From the NCBI RefSeq assembly GCF_016785085.1, contig NZ_JAENHO010000013.1, forward strand, positions 248,001 to 312,000: a stretch of 64,000 nt of DNA, given 5' to 3'. Position numbers and translations under genes: made by a program. The number at the start of each line of letters is the position of its first letter. Position 1 is the stretch's first letter. Below the pieces are notes generated by a model. The model was given only the letters and a program-made list of their open reading frames with translations, had not been told where the DNA came from and did not search any database. The DNA is from Paractinoplanes lichenicola. GTDB taxonomy: Bacteria; Actinomycetota; Actinomycetes; Mycobacteriales; Micromonosporaceae. Shown here piece after piece: positions 42,183-51,215 of this stretch.

Positions 42183-43282
42183 GACGTCACCCCGGCCAGG
42201 CGGCGCGGCAGGCTGACGTCGACGACCCAGCTGCCCGCCCGCGCCCCGGCCCGGAACACGCCGTCGATGGCCCCCACCCGGTGTTCCAGACTGATCAGGC
42301 CCAGGCCCGAGCCGGCCGGGGCGGCACCGAGGGCGTTCTCGACGCGCAGCACGACCTCGTCCGGTCCGACGTCGATGCGGACGGTCACCTCCGGGGTCGT
42401 CGCGTGCTTGGCCGCGTTGGTCAGCGCCTCGCGCAGGACGTCGCTGAGCACCATGCGCGGTGCCGCCGAGACACCGGCGAGGTCGCCCGCGACGACCAGG
42501 TCGACCCGCAGGCCGGCGTTCTGGTAGCCGGCCACCAGTCGTTCCACGTCGCCCGCCTCGCTCGCTGCCGGGGCGGGCGAGCCTTCATGCATCAGCATCA
42601 GAGCCTGGCGCAGCTCGTCCATGCCCCGGCGGCCCACCGCCTCGGCGTCGCGCAAGGCCTCGGCCGCGGTCTCGGGTGCGGAATCCAGGATCATGCGGGC
42701 TCCCGAGAGGTGCAGCAGGACCACGCTGAAGCTGTGGCCCACCAGGTCGTGCAGGTCGCGGGCCATCCGCTGGCGGTCCTCGGCCACTGCCGCCTCGGCG
42801 AGCCGGGTCCGGGTGCGATCGAGCTCGGCGATCAGCCGCCATTGCTGCCGTACGACGTGGCCGAAGGCCAGGCCGACGAGCAGCCCGCCGAACCAGAGCC
42901 AGGCACCGATCCGCCGGTGCCAGTCGCTCGCCTCGAACAGCAGCGGGAAGAACGGCGCCGCCAGGGTCAAGCCGATCGCCGTGGCGTCGAGCCGGCTGCG
43001 GCGGCCCGCGGCGACGACCGCCAGCGCGGCGGTCACGATGAGATAGCTGGTCTGAGTGACCTGGAACGCCTCACCGACCACAGTCGGCACGGCGACCCAG
43101 GCCAGCAGCAGCCAGCCGGGCATGGCAGGCCAGCAGGCCCGGACGACCAGCGCCGGGAAAAGGATCAACGCCGGGATCCAGCCCCACGACTCGGTGTAGG
43201 CGAACGTGAGCACTCCGGCGCCGAGGCCGAGCAAGGCAGCCGCCGCGGCGAACTGGTCGCGGCTGCGCAGGGGTGAGGGCAT
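42179..43282 (-). CDS. NarX/DesK-like sensor histidine kinase
   Basis: 367 aa from ATG 43282. Four to five N-terminal hydrophobic segments (about 10-150), HisKA_3 with ARDLHDLVGHSFSVVLLHLSG and a HATPase domain ending GSGLGLISLEHRVGAI. Typical of actinomycete multi-TM kinases. A TATATT hexamer sits at -12 to -7 of the ATG, compatible with a leaderless transcript. Preceded by the MMPL gene in the same direction (61-bp gap). Confidence 0.9.
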   Translation of the reverse strand: MPSPLRSRDQFAAAAALLGLGAGVLTFAYTESWGWIPALILFPALVVRACWPAMPGWLLLAWVAVPTVVGEAFQVTQTSYLIVTAALAVVAAGRRSRLDATAIGLTLAAPFFPLLFEASDWHRRIGAWLWFGGLLVGLAFGHVVRQQWRLIAELDRTRTRLAEAAVAEDRQRMARDLHDLVGHSFSVVLLHLSGARMILDSAPETAAEALRDAEAVGRRGMDELRQALMLMHEGSPAPAASEAGDVERLVAGYQNAGLRVDLVVAGDLAGVSAAPRMVLSDVLREALTNAAKHATTPEVTVRIDVGPDEVVLRVENALGAAPAGSGLGLISLEHRVGAIDGVFRAGARAGSWVVDVSLPRRLAGVTS

Positions 43283-43343
43283 TCGAGCAATATAGGACAG
43301 CTTCACCAAGGGTCCCTTCGGCGCCGGACTGCGTCACGTGCGG

Positions 43344-45560
43344 TCAGCCCACCCGTTGCGGCTCACGGGCCTCACGTTCGGCCGTGGTGGAGAGGGCGCC
43401 ACCGGTCTCGTCGAGCCCGGCCTTCTCGTGCAGCTTGCGGGCCCAGGCCGGCGCCCACCAGTTGGCCCGGCCGGCCATCTTCATCAGCGCCGGCACCAGC
43501 GTGGCCCGGACGAGGAACGCGTCGATCAGCACCGCGAGGCCGAGCCCGAGACCGAACATCTTCATGAACGTGACCCCGGCGGTGGCGAACGCGAAGAACG
43601 TGATCGACAGGACCAGGGCGGCGGCGGTGACGATCGGACCGGTACGGGCGATGCCGGCGACGATTGCGGCGCGGTTGTCGCCCGTCCGGTCGTACTCCTC
43701 CTTCATCCGCGCCAGCAGGAATACCTCGTAGTCCATCGAGAGGCCGAACGCGACCGCGAACATCAGCAGCGGCATCGAGACGTCGGTGAGCCCGGTCGAG
43801 GTGAAGTCGAGCACCCCGGCCAGGTTGCCGTCCTGGAAGATCCACACCATCACGCCGAGCATGGCAGTCAGGTTGAGCGTGTTGAGCAGGATCGCCTTGA
43901 GCGGGACCAGGAGACTGCCGAACATCAGGAACAGCAGGGCGAAGGTGGCCACGGCGATCCACAGCGCGGCCCACGGCGCGACCGCCGCGATGCCCGCCTT
44001 GGTGTCCACGAGTTCCGCGGTGCTGCCCCCGACCAGGGGGGCGAACGGCGCCTCGATGGCCCGCAGGCCGCGGACGACGTTCTCGGCCTCGCCGGAGATG
44101 GGCTGAACCGCCGGGAACACCTCGAGCCATTCACCGGTGCCGGCGGCGTACCGGGCGGCGTCGGGGGCGGGGCCGGCCGTTCGCTGCCCCGCGGTCCAGC
44201 TGCCGTAGCGGGTGCTGACCTGGGTGACGTCACCGACCCGTGAGGCTGCCGCGGCGTACGCCTCGATGTCGGTGCGGCTCTGGGCCCCCTCGACGACCAC
44301 GGGCAGGGCCTCGTAGCCGAAGTCGCGCTGCGCCGCCTCGGTGGCCTGGCGCGCCGCGACGTCGGCGGGCAGGACCCGGGCGTCGGGGTTGCCGAACTTG
44401 GTGCCCAGCACGGGCGCCGAGAGCAGCAACAGGATCGCGACTGCCGCGCCGGTGACCAGACCCGGCCGGCGCAGCACACCCTCGGCGAGGGCAGCCCAGC
44501 GGCGCGAGCCGCCCTGGGCGTCACGGCGCATACCGGGCAGGCGCCACGCATTGACCCGGTGCCCCAGCAGCGCCAGGACCGCCGGCAGGATGATCACGGA
44601 GGCGAGGATCGCCACCAGCACCACGCCGACGCCGGCATAGGCGAACGAGCGCAGGAAGAACATCGGGAAGGCGATCAGCGACAGCAGCGCCACGGCCACG
44701 GTCACCCCGGAGAAGACCACCGTACGCCCGGCCGACTCCACCGTCCGGATGGTGGCCAGCCTGGGTTCGTGACCGGCGGCGAGCTCCTCGCGGAACCGGG
44801 AGACGATCAGCAACGAGTAGTCGATCGCCAGGCCGATGCCGAGTGCGGTGACCAGGTTGACGGAGAACACCGAGACGTCGGTGAACTGCGCGAACGCCCA
44901 CAGCACGAAGAAAGCGCCGAAGACCGCGGCCCCACCGACGAGCAGCGGGAGCAGCGCCGCCACAACCCCGCGGAACACGATCAGGAGCAGCAGCAGAGTC
45001 AGCGGGATCGCGATCAGCTCGGCCCGCAACAAGTCCTCCTCGAGACCGTGCCCGAGTGCCGCGTCGACCGCCGCGGACCCGCCGACCTGCACGGTGACCG
45101 CGCCCCGGTCCCCTTCCAGGCTGTCCTGCACCCGGGCGACGGTGGCCTCGACCTCCGCCTCCGAGCCGCCGGCCCGCGCCATCACCAGGGCCGACCCGCC
45201 GCTCTCGGACCGCAGCGGCGGCGGCGAGCCGAGCAACCAGTACGAGGTCACCTCGTCGATGCCCGCCGTCGCGGTCAGCGCGTCCGACAGCGCCCGGCCC
45301 GCGGCGGCCGCCTCCGGCGCGTCGATGTCACCTCCTTGCGCCGTGACGACGAGCAGCAGATTGGGTGATCCCGCGCCCAGTTCCTCCTCGAGGATCACCC
45401 GGGCCCGGGCCGAGTCCGACGACGGGTCGTCGAAGCCACCGTTCTTCAAGGCCGTGAAGGCGCCGCTGCCGAGGATTGCGGTCAGCAGGACCACGGCGAG
45501 CGACACCAAGAGGGTTATTTTGGTCCGCCGGACGACGAGCCTGCCGAGTGCGGTGAACAT
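43344..45560 (-). CDS. MMPL-family RND exporter
   Basis: 738 aa from ATG 45560 (GGGGAGGATCAC upstream; the longer reading adds 29 residues without family features). Two RND halves with GIGLAIDYSLLIVSRFREE and AFGLSMDYEVFLLARMKEE, large periplasmic loops, and a short tail. Only moderate resemblance to the MMPL at 39492. Followed by the histidine kinase and response regulator, so exporter and sensor are probably one unit. Confidence 0.92.
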   Translation of the reverse strand: MFTALGRLVVRRTKITLLVSLAVVLLTAILGSGAFTALKNGGFDDPSSDSARARVILEEELGAGSPNLLLVVTAQGGDIDAPEAAAAGRALSDALTATAGIDEVTSYWLLGSPPPLRSESGGSALVMARAGGSEAEVEATVARVQDSLEGDRGAVTVQVGGSAAVDAALGHGLEEDLLRAELIAIPLTLLLLLIVFRGVVAALLPLLVGGAAVFGAFFVLWAFAQFTDVSVFSVNLVTALGIGLAIDYSLLIVSRFREELAAGHEPRLATIRTVESAGRTVVFSGVTVAVALLSLIAFPMFFLRSFAYAGVGVVLVAILASVIILPAVLALLGHRVNAWRLPGMRRDAQGGSRRWAALAEGVLRRPGLVTGAAVAILLLLSAPVLGTKFGNPDARVLPADVAARQATEAAQRDFGYEALPVVVEGAQSRTDIEAYAAAASRVGDVTQVSTRYGSWTAGQRTAGPAPDAARYAAGTGEWLEVFPAVQPISGEAENVVRGLRAIEAPFAPLVGGSTAELVDTKAGIAAVAPWAALWIAVATFALLFLMFGSLLVPLKAILLNTLNLTAMLGVMVWIFQDGNLAGVLDFTSTGLTDVSMPLLMFAVAFGLSMDYEVFLLARMKEEYDRTGDNRAAIVAGIARTGPIVTAAALVLSITFFAFATAGVTFMKMFGLGLGLAVLIDAFLVRATLVPALMKMAGRANWWAPAWARKLHEKAGLDETGGALSTTAEREAREPQRVG

Positions 45561-45949
45561 GTGATCCTCCCCGCGGCCCGGGCGTTCCGAGCCGTACGAG
45601 GGAAAATTCTGTCGGCGGCGGAGCGCGCAGTCGTCGGAGCGCAGCACCTTTGCCGGCCGTCCCCCGGGCGGAACAGACAGCTGTTCCCTCCTCCTGCAGG
45701 AGGACCCCTGGTGCCTAGGTTGCCGGTGGCGGAAGGTCGTCTGTCACGTGACCCACGCCCCGGCTCGCATCCGGTCGCGAAACGCCGCGGCCGCCAGGCG
45801 AGATGCTCGCCCGGCGGCCAAGGATGTGTAAGTCACCCATCGGCATGGAGGATTGCGCGATAAATGCATCCCAAGGCGTTACTCAGATGCGTCTGATGCT
45901 GCTCCGAACGACCCGCTTGACGGCGCCGCCCGATATCGTGCTCGCGGCG
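45561..45949. other. 389-bp intergenic region with two adjacent inverted repeats
   Basis: Between the MMPL start and the end of the repeat-rich secreted protein gene. GGAACAG-ACA-GCTGTTCC-type dyad at 45670-45687 (7-bp arms, 4-nt loop) and CCTCCTGCAGGAGG (45690-45703, 14-bp perfect palindrome) lie side by side, about 110-143 nt before the MMPL ATG. They may be operator sites. No coding frame with family resemblance was seen. Confidence 0.4.
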
Positions 45950-46660
45950 TCAGTGCCCGCGCGGGTTGTTGCCCTGGTTGCCACCCGGGATGTTGCCCTG
46001 GTTGCCACCCGGGATGTTGCCCTGGTTGCCACCCGGGATGTTGCCGTGGTTCCCACGCGGGTTGTCGTCCCGGCCGTCACGGCCGTCGTTGTGGTTCCAG
46101 CCACCACGGCCGTCGTGGTCCCGGCCACCGCGGCCGTCGTTGCGGTCCCAGCCACCGTGGCGGCGGTCCCGGTCCCGCATCCAGTCGGACCGGTGCGAAC
46201 CCGGGCGGAAGTGCCGGAACTGGCCCGGACGAACCTGGCGGAACTGGCCCGCCCAGACGGGACGGAACTGGGCCGGGAAGCCGCGGACGACCTGGAACGG
46301 CCGGCCGAAGCCGAACGAGCCCCAGTTGTCGTAGTCAGCAACCTCGAGCGCCCAGGCACCCCGCCGGGGACCGACACGAACGGCGTTGCAGTCGAAGTCG
46401 TCCCAGGCACCGCTCCGCTCGCCGTACATGCCGGCCAACTGGCAGGCCCGCAGCGAACGGTAGAAGCCGACGATCTGGCTTTCACCCCGCCACATGGTGT
46501 GGCCGGCCGTGACCTTGCTGTCGGCAGTCGCCGGACCGACCGGCCCGGCCGGGGCGGCCGGGGCGGCCTGGGCGGCCTGAGCCGGACCCATGCCAACGGT
46601 CAAAGCGGTGAGAACGCCGAACCCTCCCAGGGTCAGGGCGCGGGTGAGCTTGTTCATCAT
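45950..46660 (-). CDS. Secreted low-complexity protein with tandem GNQGNIPG repeats
   Basis: 236 aa from ATG 46660 (46657 also possible; GAGAGG upstream). Signal peptide to about residue 30 (GPAQAA). A globular part with two Cys (ACQLAG, DDFDC) spans about 35-110; then FRPVWAGQFRQVRPGQFR-type repeats, an Arg/Asp/Gly/His-rich stretch, and a tail of perfect 8-residue repeats GGNQGNIP. The basic, glycine-rich tail suggests binding to cell-wall polymers or nucleic acids. Family unknown. Confidence 0.75.
   Translation of the reverse strand: MMNKLTRALTLGGFGVLTALTVGMGPAQAAQAAPAAPAGPVGPATADSKVTAGHTMWRGESQIVGFYRSLRACQLAGMYGERSGAWDDFDCNAVRVGPRRGAWALEVADYDNWGSFGFGRPFQVVRGFPAQFRPVWAGQFRQVRPGQFRHFRPGSHRSDWMRDRDRRHGGWDRNDGRGGRDHDGRGGWNHNDGRDGRDDNPRGNHGNIPGGNQGNIPGGNQGNIPGGNQGNNPRGH
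45969..46040. repeat. Three perfect 24-bp tandem repeats within a coding region
   Basis: Copies at 45969-45992, 45993-46016 and 46017-46040 of TTGCCCTGGTTGCC followed by ACCCGGGATG, with a degenerate fourth copy after them. 24 bp equals 8 codons, so copy-number change keeps the reading frame of the secreted protein. Confidence 0.9.
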
Positions 46661-46799
46661 GGTCCTCTCGTCCTGTTTCATGGCGCCGTACGAGAGAACA
46701 AACCGGATTCAGCCGACACCGGACGTCGCGCTGACGGCTACCTTCAAGTGCTGAACAGGCCGTCGGCTTGTCAGTCGGTCGGTGGACCCTGGACGGGCC

Positions 46800-47498
46800 T
46801 CATGACCAGGTGATCTCGGTGTGGCGGTCGACGAGACGGCCGGACCGGTGGCCCGGGCCCTCGGTGGCCAGAGCCACGATCGCGTCGGTGCCCTCGGTCA
46901 CCGTCTGCGGGCCGGAATGGCCGTTGAAGTCGGTCGCGGTGTAGCCGGGATCGGCCGCGTTGACCCGGATGCCGGGGAAAGCCTTCGCGTACTGGGTGGT
47001 CAGCATGGTCAGGGCCGCCTTGGACGCGGTGTAGACCGGCGCCAGATAGGCCGACTCGGGACGGGACGGGTCGTGGGTGGCCTCCAGAGAGCCCATCCCG
47101 CTGCTCACGTTGATGATCACGGGGTCGGGCGAGCGCCGCAGCAGCGGCAGGAACGCGGTCGTCGTGCGGACCACACCCGCGACGTTGACGTCCATGACGC
47201 CGAGAACCTCGCCGCCGGTCAGTGTGCCCGGTTCGCCGGCCGGCCCGTGGATGCCGGCATTGTTGATCAGAACGTCGACGGTCCCCTCGTGGGCCTGGAC
47301 GTCGGCGGCCGCGGCGGCCACCGAGGCGTCGTCGGTGACGTCGATACGGACGAAACGCGCGCCGAGCTCGTCGGCCGCCAGTTTGCCGGCCCGTTCGTCG
47401 CGGGCGCCCAGCAGCACTGTGTGACCCGCCGCGACCAACCGGCGGGCCGTCTCGTAGCCGAGGCTCCGGTTGGCCCCGGTGATGAATGTTGTCGTCAT
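46800..47498 (-). CDS. Short-chain dehydrogenase/reductase
   Basis: 232 aa. Rossmann motif TFITGANRSLGYETARRL, INNAG (NNAGI), catalytic Ser in NVSSGMGS, YxxxK as YTASKAALT, and PGYTATDFNG. NAD(P)-dependent oxidoreductase of the classical type; substrate unknown. Divergent from the XRE regulator at 47586, a pairing often seen in actinomycetes, with the regulator presumably repressing it. Confidence 0.9.
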   Translation of the reverse strand: MTTTFITGANRSLGYETARRLVAAGHTVLLGARDERAGKLAADELGARFVRIDVTDDASVAAAAADVQAHEGTVDVLINNAGIHGPAGEPGTLTGGEVLGVMDVNVAGVVRTTTAFLPLLRRSPDPVIINVSSGMGSLEATHDPSRPESAYLAPVYTASKAALTMLTTQYAKAFPGIRVNAADPGYTATDFNGHSGPQTVTEGTDAIVALATEGPGHRSGRLVDRHTEITWS

Positions 47499-47585
47499 GC
47501 GGTCTACCGTGCCCCGCGGTCACCGCGCCATCCAGGGAAAGGCACTACCACCCACCTGCGCCCCGGCCGCGGCAGAATCGACGGC

Positions 47586-48431
47586 ATGAACGAGTTCGGC
47601 GCCACCCTCCGCGCCTGGCGCGACCGGATGTCCCCGGCCGTGGTGGGGCTTCCGGTCAGCCGCAACCGCCGGACCAAGGGCCTGCGTCGTGAGGAACTCG
47701 CCGAGCTCAGCGGGATCTCGGTGGACTACCTGGTCCGGCTGGAGCAGGGCCGTTTCACCACCCCGTCCGAGCAGGTCGCGGCGGCGCTGGCCCGGGCGTT
47801 GCAGCTGTCCGCCGCCGAGCGCGACCACCTCTATCGGCTCGCCGGGCTCAACGCTCCCGGCGCCGCCGAGATCACCGACCACATCCCCCCGAGCGTCCAG
47901 CGGGTGGTCCGGCGCCTCGATCACGCGGCGGTCGCGGTGTTCGCGGCCGACTGGCAGCTCATCTGGTGGAACCGCGGCTGGGCCGCACTGTGCGGCGATC
48001 CGTCGCGCGTGCCACCCCACCTGCGCAATTTCGCCCGCGACACCTTCCTCCCCGGCCCGGCCCAGCTCAGCGCCTACGGAGTCACGTCACTGGTGGCCGG
48101 AGCGCCACAGGCCGCCCTTGTCGCTGACCTGCGCCGGGCCACCGGCCGCTTTCCGGGCAGCCGCCGCCTGACCGCGCTGATCGACGAGCTCACGACGGGG
48201 AGCGAGACGTTCGCAAGGCTGTGGGTGGACGGCGTGGTCGGCGCCCACCGCACCGATCAGAAGATCATCGACCACCCGCTGGCCGGCCCGGTCGCGGTCG
48301 ACTGCGACGTGCTCACCGACGGCGACGCGGACCTGAAGATCGTCATCATGAGCGCCGAACCCGACAGCGACGACGAGACAAAACTGCGCCTGGCTGTGCT
48401 GTCCGGAGCCGACGCCGTGCCGGGAACCTGA
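47586..48431 (+). CDS. XRE-family regulator with MmyB-like ligand domain
   Basis: 281 aa. HTH (about 5-75): RTKGLRREELAELSGISVDY and LVRLEQGR; then a MmyB-type PAS-like domain (about 105-275) with VAVFAADWQLIWWNRGWAAL. These proteins bind a lipid or fatty-acid-like ligand and regulate a neighbouring oxidoreductase. ATG 47586 begins at the HTH; earlier in-frame sequence overlaps the divergent SDR. Confidence 0.9.
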   Translation: MNEFGATLRAWRDRMSPAVVGLPVSRNRRTKGLRREELAELSGISVDYLVRLEQGRFTTPSEQVAAALARALQLSAAERDHLYRLAGLNAPGAAEITDHIPPSVQRVVRRLDHAAVAVFAADWQLIWWNRGWAALCGDPSRVPPHLRNFARDTFLPGPAQLSAYGVTSLVAGAPQAALVADLRRATGRFPGSRRLTALIDELTTGSETFARLWVDGVVGAHRTDQKIIDHPLAGPVAVDCDVLTDGDADLKIVIMSAEPDSDDETKLRLAVLSGADAVPGT

Positions 48432-48570
48432 GGCCCCTTCTTGTGTCGCCGGCATGCACAGCCGGCGGCAGCCGCACGGCCACTGCTCCCGACGCGTATC
48501 TCAAGATCCGGTTGGGCTGTTGTTGCTGAAGAGGCCCTGAGGGCGGAGTCAGCAGTCGAGGAGAACAGCG

Positions 48571-48987
48571 ATGGCACCCATCAAGCCGAGCGGCGTTTTT
48601 GCCCTGACGGTGGCCTGTGCGGCAGCCGTGTTCACGCCGGCGGTACCCGTGTCGGCCGCATCGGCTTCGGCGCCGGCCGAAGCAATCGTGCTGGAACGGA
48701 CCGGCGGCTTCGCCGGGAAGCGCGACACTTTCGTGGTCGACCGTTCGACGGCTGACGGCCGAGGTCCGCTGCGCGTCGCCGGCAGCACCGAGTTCAAGTC
48801 GTTACGTGCCTCGTACCGGCCGCGGAATTCCTGCTGCGACCGTTACTCCTACCGAGTCACCGTCAGCTACCGCCACGGCCGGGTCAAGACAGTCACCGCC
48901 GTGCAGGGTGCCTCCGCCCCGAGGATCCTGTGGCGCACCATCGATGAGGTGCAGCACGTAGGGCGGCAGAATCCCGACGCGCACTGA
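48571..48987 (+). CDS. Secreted emfourin-like protein (predicted metalloprotease inhibitor)
   Basis: 138 aa. Signal peptide to about residue 32 (VSAAS). The mature part begins VLERTGGFAGKRDTFVVD and contains CCDRYSYRVTVSYRHGRVK and PRILWRTIDEVQ, echoing the emfourin fold: RTGGFAG start, aspartate-aromatic-tyrosine strand and terminal helix. Emfourins inhibit M4 proteases such as protealysin; no M4 gene is nearby. Two adjacent Cys are unusual. Assignment by eye. Confidence 0.55.
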   Translation: MAPIKPSGVFALTVACAAAVFTPAVPVSAASASAPAEAIVLERTGGFAGKRDTFVVDRSTADGRGPLRVAGSTEFKSLRASYRPRNSCCDRYSYRVTVSYRHGRVKTVTAVQGASAPRILWRTIDEVQHVGRQNPDAH

Positions 48988-49008
48988 TGGTTGGCCGAGG
49001 CCGGCGTT

Positions 49009-49596
49009 TCACGATGCGCCGGTGGCGGTTCTGCCGGTGGCCGTCATAAGAGCGAGCGCTGCCAGGAAGTCGTCGAAGGCACGGTCGGCACGTGGCGTGT
49101 CACCGGTGGCCTCGATATCCATGATCAGGCCGCGGATGGCCGCCAGCACCAAGGTGGCGAGCTCGGGGCGGCCCACGGTACGCATGCCGTCCTCGAGGGG
49201 CTGGAGCCAGTCGGTGGTGGCCTCGCGTTTGAAGGTGGGCCACAACTGCTGCTCGGTGTCCTCGCGAAGTCTGCCGAACATGCTGAGATAGGGACGGCCC
49301 TCGGGGCCGGTCATGGCCTGCCATGCGCGCCGCAGCGTCACCAGGTAAGGCTCGTCCTGCCGCGCGGACAACAAACTGCCGTAGAACAGCCGCTGACGCT
49401 GCCGCGCCCGCCGCAGGGTCTCGTACAGCAGCGCGTCCCTCGTCCCGAAGTGATAGATCAGCATGCGGGTCGACGATCCGGACGCCTTCACGAAAGGCTC
49501 GAGCCGGTCGGGAAGCCCGTGGGCGAGCGCGTGATCGACACAGGCATTGAGGATGCGGTCGCGGATCTCGGGTTGCTTGTGACGGCCCACCCTCAC
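49009..49596 (-). CDS. TetR-family transcriptional regulator
   Basis: 195 aa. HTH in the first ~60 residues (IRDRILNACVDHALAHGL then SSTRMLIYHFGTRDALLYET), a ligand-binding helical remainder. Divergent from the alpha/beta hydrolase at 49656 with a 59-bp gap containing CACGT and ACGTG half-sites 17 bp apart, a possible operator. Probably represses the hydrolase-SnoaL pair. Confidence 0.88.
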   Translation of the reverse strand: MRVGRHKQPEIRDRILNACVDHALAHGLPDRLEPFVKASGSSTRMLIYHFGTRDALLYETLRRARQRQRLFYGSLLSARQDEPYLVTLRRAWQAMTGPEGRPYLSMFGRLREDTEQQLWPTFKREATTDWLQPLEDGMRTVGRPELATLVLAAIRGLIMDIEATGDTPRADRAFDDFLAALALMTATGRTATGAS

Positions 49597-49655
49597 ACTT
49601 TTTCACGTAACTCCCGGTACGTCTAACGTGGGAATCAGCCGAGAAAGGGGCAGAG

Positions 49656-50354
49656 ATGCGAGTGGTGTTCGTGCATGGCGCGTGTGTCCGGGACGGCGAT
49701 TGGTGGTGGCACCTGACGTCCGACGCTTTGCGGAAGCGGGGTATCAGCAGCGTCGCCCCGGCGTTGCCGAGCTGCGGGGAGGCCGGCCGGCCCGCCGGAG
49801 CGGACGGTCCCGGCCTGCCGGAGGACGTGGCGGCGGTGCGGACGATCCTGGCCGAGAGCGACGAGCCGACCGTGGTCGTCGGACACAGCTATGGCGGGAT
49901 CGTCGCGTCCGAGGCAGCGGTGGGCGTCGTGTCGGTGCGGCACATGGTGTTCGTGTCGAGCTATCTGCCCGAGCCGGGAGAGTCGCTGTCGACCTTCGGC
50001 GCTCCACAACCGCCGCCGTTCCTCGACTTCGACCTCGAGCGGGGCACGTTCGGCGCGGTGCCGAACCTGTTCACCGAGACGTTCGTCCAGGACTGCCCGC
50101 CGGAGATCGTACGCGAGGGTGCGGCCCGCCTCACCCGGCAGACGATCACGGTCACCCAGCAGCAGGTGCGGCAGGTGGCGTGGCACGACCTGCCGACCAC
50201 GTACGTCGTATGCACCGATGACCGTGGCACTCCGGCTGCGGCGCAGCGCCGGTTCTCCCGTCGCGCCGACGAAGTCGTCGAACTTCCGACGGGCCACCAC
50301 CCGTTCCTGTCACAACCGCAAGCCGTCGCCGACATCCTGACCGGCCTGTCATGA
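49656..50354 (+). CDS. Alpha/beta hydrolase
   Basis: 232 aa. N-terminal VVFVHGACVRDGDWWWHL (oxyanion region), nucleophile elbow VVGHSYGGIVAS, and late GHHPFLSQP (catalytic His). Small esterase-like member; substrate unknown. AAGGGGCAGAG upstream of the ATG. Overlaps the next gene by 4 bp. Confidence 0.88.
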   Translation: MRVVFVHGACVRDGDWWWHLTSDALRKRGISSVAPALPSCGEAGRPAGADGPGLPEDVAAVRTILAESDEPTVVVGHSYGGIVASEAAVGVVSVRHMVFVSSYLPEPGESLSTFGAPQPPPFLDFDLERGTFGAVPNLFTETFVQDCPPEIVREGAARLTRQTITVTQQQVRQVAWHDLPTTYVVCTDDRGTPAAAQRRFSRRADEVVELPTGHHPFLSQPQAVADILTGLS

Positions 50355-50740
50355 CCACGGCGTCGGAGCTGGTACAGCGCATGTACGCGGCCTACAACCG
50401 CCGCGATGCCGACGGTCTGCTCGCCCTGCTGACCGATGACGTCGATTGGCCGGACGGCACCTCCCGGCTGCACGGCAAGGATGCGCTCCGCGGGTACTGG
50501 CTCGAGCAATGGACCCGGGTCCACACCCACGACGAGCCGGGCGAGCCGGTCGAGCTGGGCGCCGGACGCATCGCGGTGCAGGTCAACCAGACCGTCCGTA
50601 CGCCGGAGGGGTCGGCCGTGTCGACGGCGCGCTTCGTCCATCTCTTTCAGCTCCGAGACGGGCTGACCGCCCGCATGGACATCGAACCGGAACGGCGGCG
50701 GCCGGCCGAGACAGAGCCGCCGCAGCAGGAGACGCTGTGA
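50351..50740 (+). CDS. SnoaL/NTF2-like protein
   Basis: 129 aa. SELVQRMYAAYNRRDADGLL, DDVDWPDGTSRLHGKDALRG and FVHLFQLRDGLTARMDI are the usual SnoaL-like landmarks: a cone-shaped alpha+beta barrel for a small ligand or isomerase reaction. Translationally coupled (ATGA) to the hydrolase; both probably process the same compound. Confidence 0.85.
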   Translation: MTTASELVQRMYAAYNRRDADGLLALLTDDVDWPDGTSRLHGKDALRGYWLEQWTRVHTHDEPGEPVELGAGRIAVQVNQTVRTPEGSAVSTARFVHLFQLRDGLTARMDIEPERRRPAETEPPQQETL

Positions 50741-50846
50741 CTCTTCTCCTCGCGGCTCCTGACGTTCTGTCATGCAACCGTCGTAATTGCGGGACAGACT
50801 GATTGCGTACGGCGGCAGCGCCGGACGACGTAGCGGAGGTGACGAC

Positions 50847-51215
50847 GTGACTATTGTTCCGAGCGTTCACGGCGCCGGATTCTCGACGGCGGTGACTCCG
50901 GAGGCGGCACTGGTCCGGGTGACCGGTGACATCGACCTCGACGTGATCGGCGAGCTGCGCGAGGCTCTCGACAACGCGGTGGCCCTGCGTCCCGTGGTCA
51001 TCGTCGACCTCATCTCGGCCGGTACGATCGACTCGCTCGGTCTGGCCGTGCTCACCGGCGCCCGCGACGCCACTCGCCGCCACGGCGGTGACCTGTTGCT
51101 GGTCGCTTCCAGCCACTTCACCCGGGGCGTCCTGACGGCCCGCCGCCTGCAGACGGCTTTCCGGGTCTACGACACCGTGCCCCAGGCCATCACCGCGGCG
51201 TCCGGCCCGCGCTGA
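50847..51215 (+). CDS. STAS-domain anti-sigma factor antagonist
   Basis: 122 aa from GTG 50847 (GCGGAGGTGAC upstream). STAS fold: ALVRVTGDIDLDVIGELREA, VIVDLISAGTIDSLGLAVLT with a candidate phosphorylatable Ser at the helix start. SpoIIAA/RsbV-like proteins bind anti-sigma kinases. No kinase adjoins, so its partner is elsewhere. Its 3' end overlaps the remnant methyltransferase on the other strand. Confidence 0.85.
   Translation: MTIVPSVHGAGFSTAVTPEAALVRVTGDIDLDVIGELREALDNAVALRPVVIVDLISAGTIDSLGLAVLTGARDATRRHGGDLLLVASSHFTRGVLTARRLQTAFRVYDTVPQAITAASGPR

Noticed and set aside
45969..46040. CRISPR-like array
   Set aside because: The 24-bp units are directly adjacent with no spacers and encode an 8-residue protein repeat.
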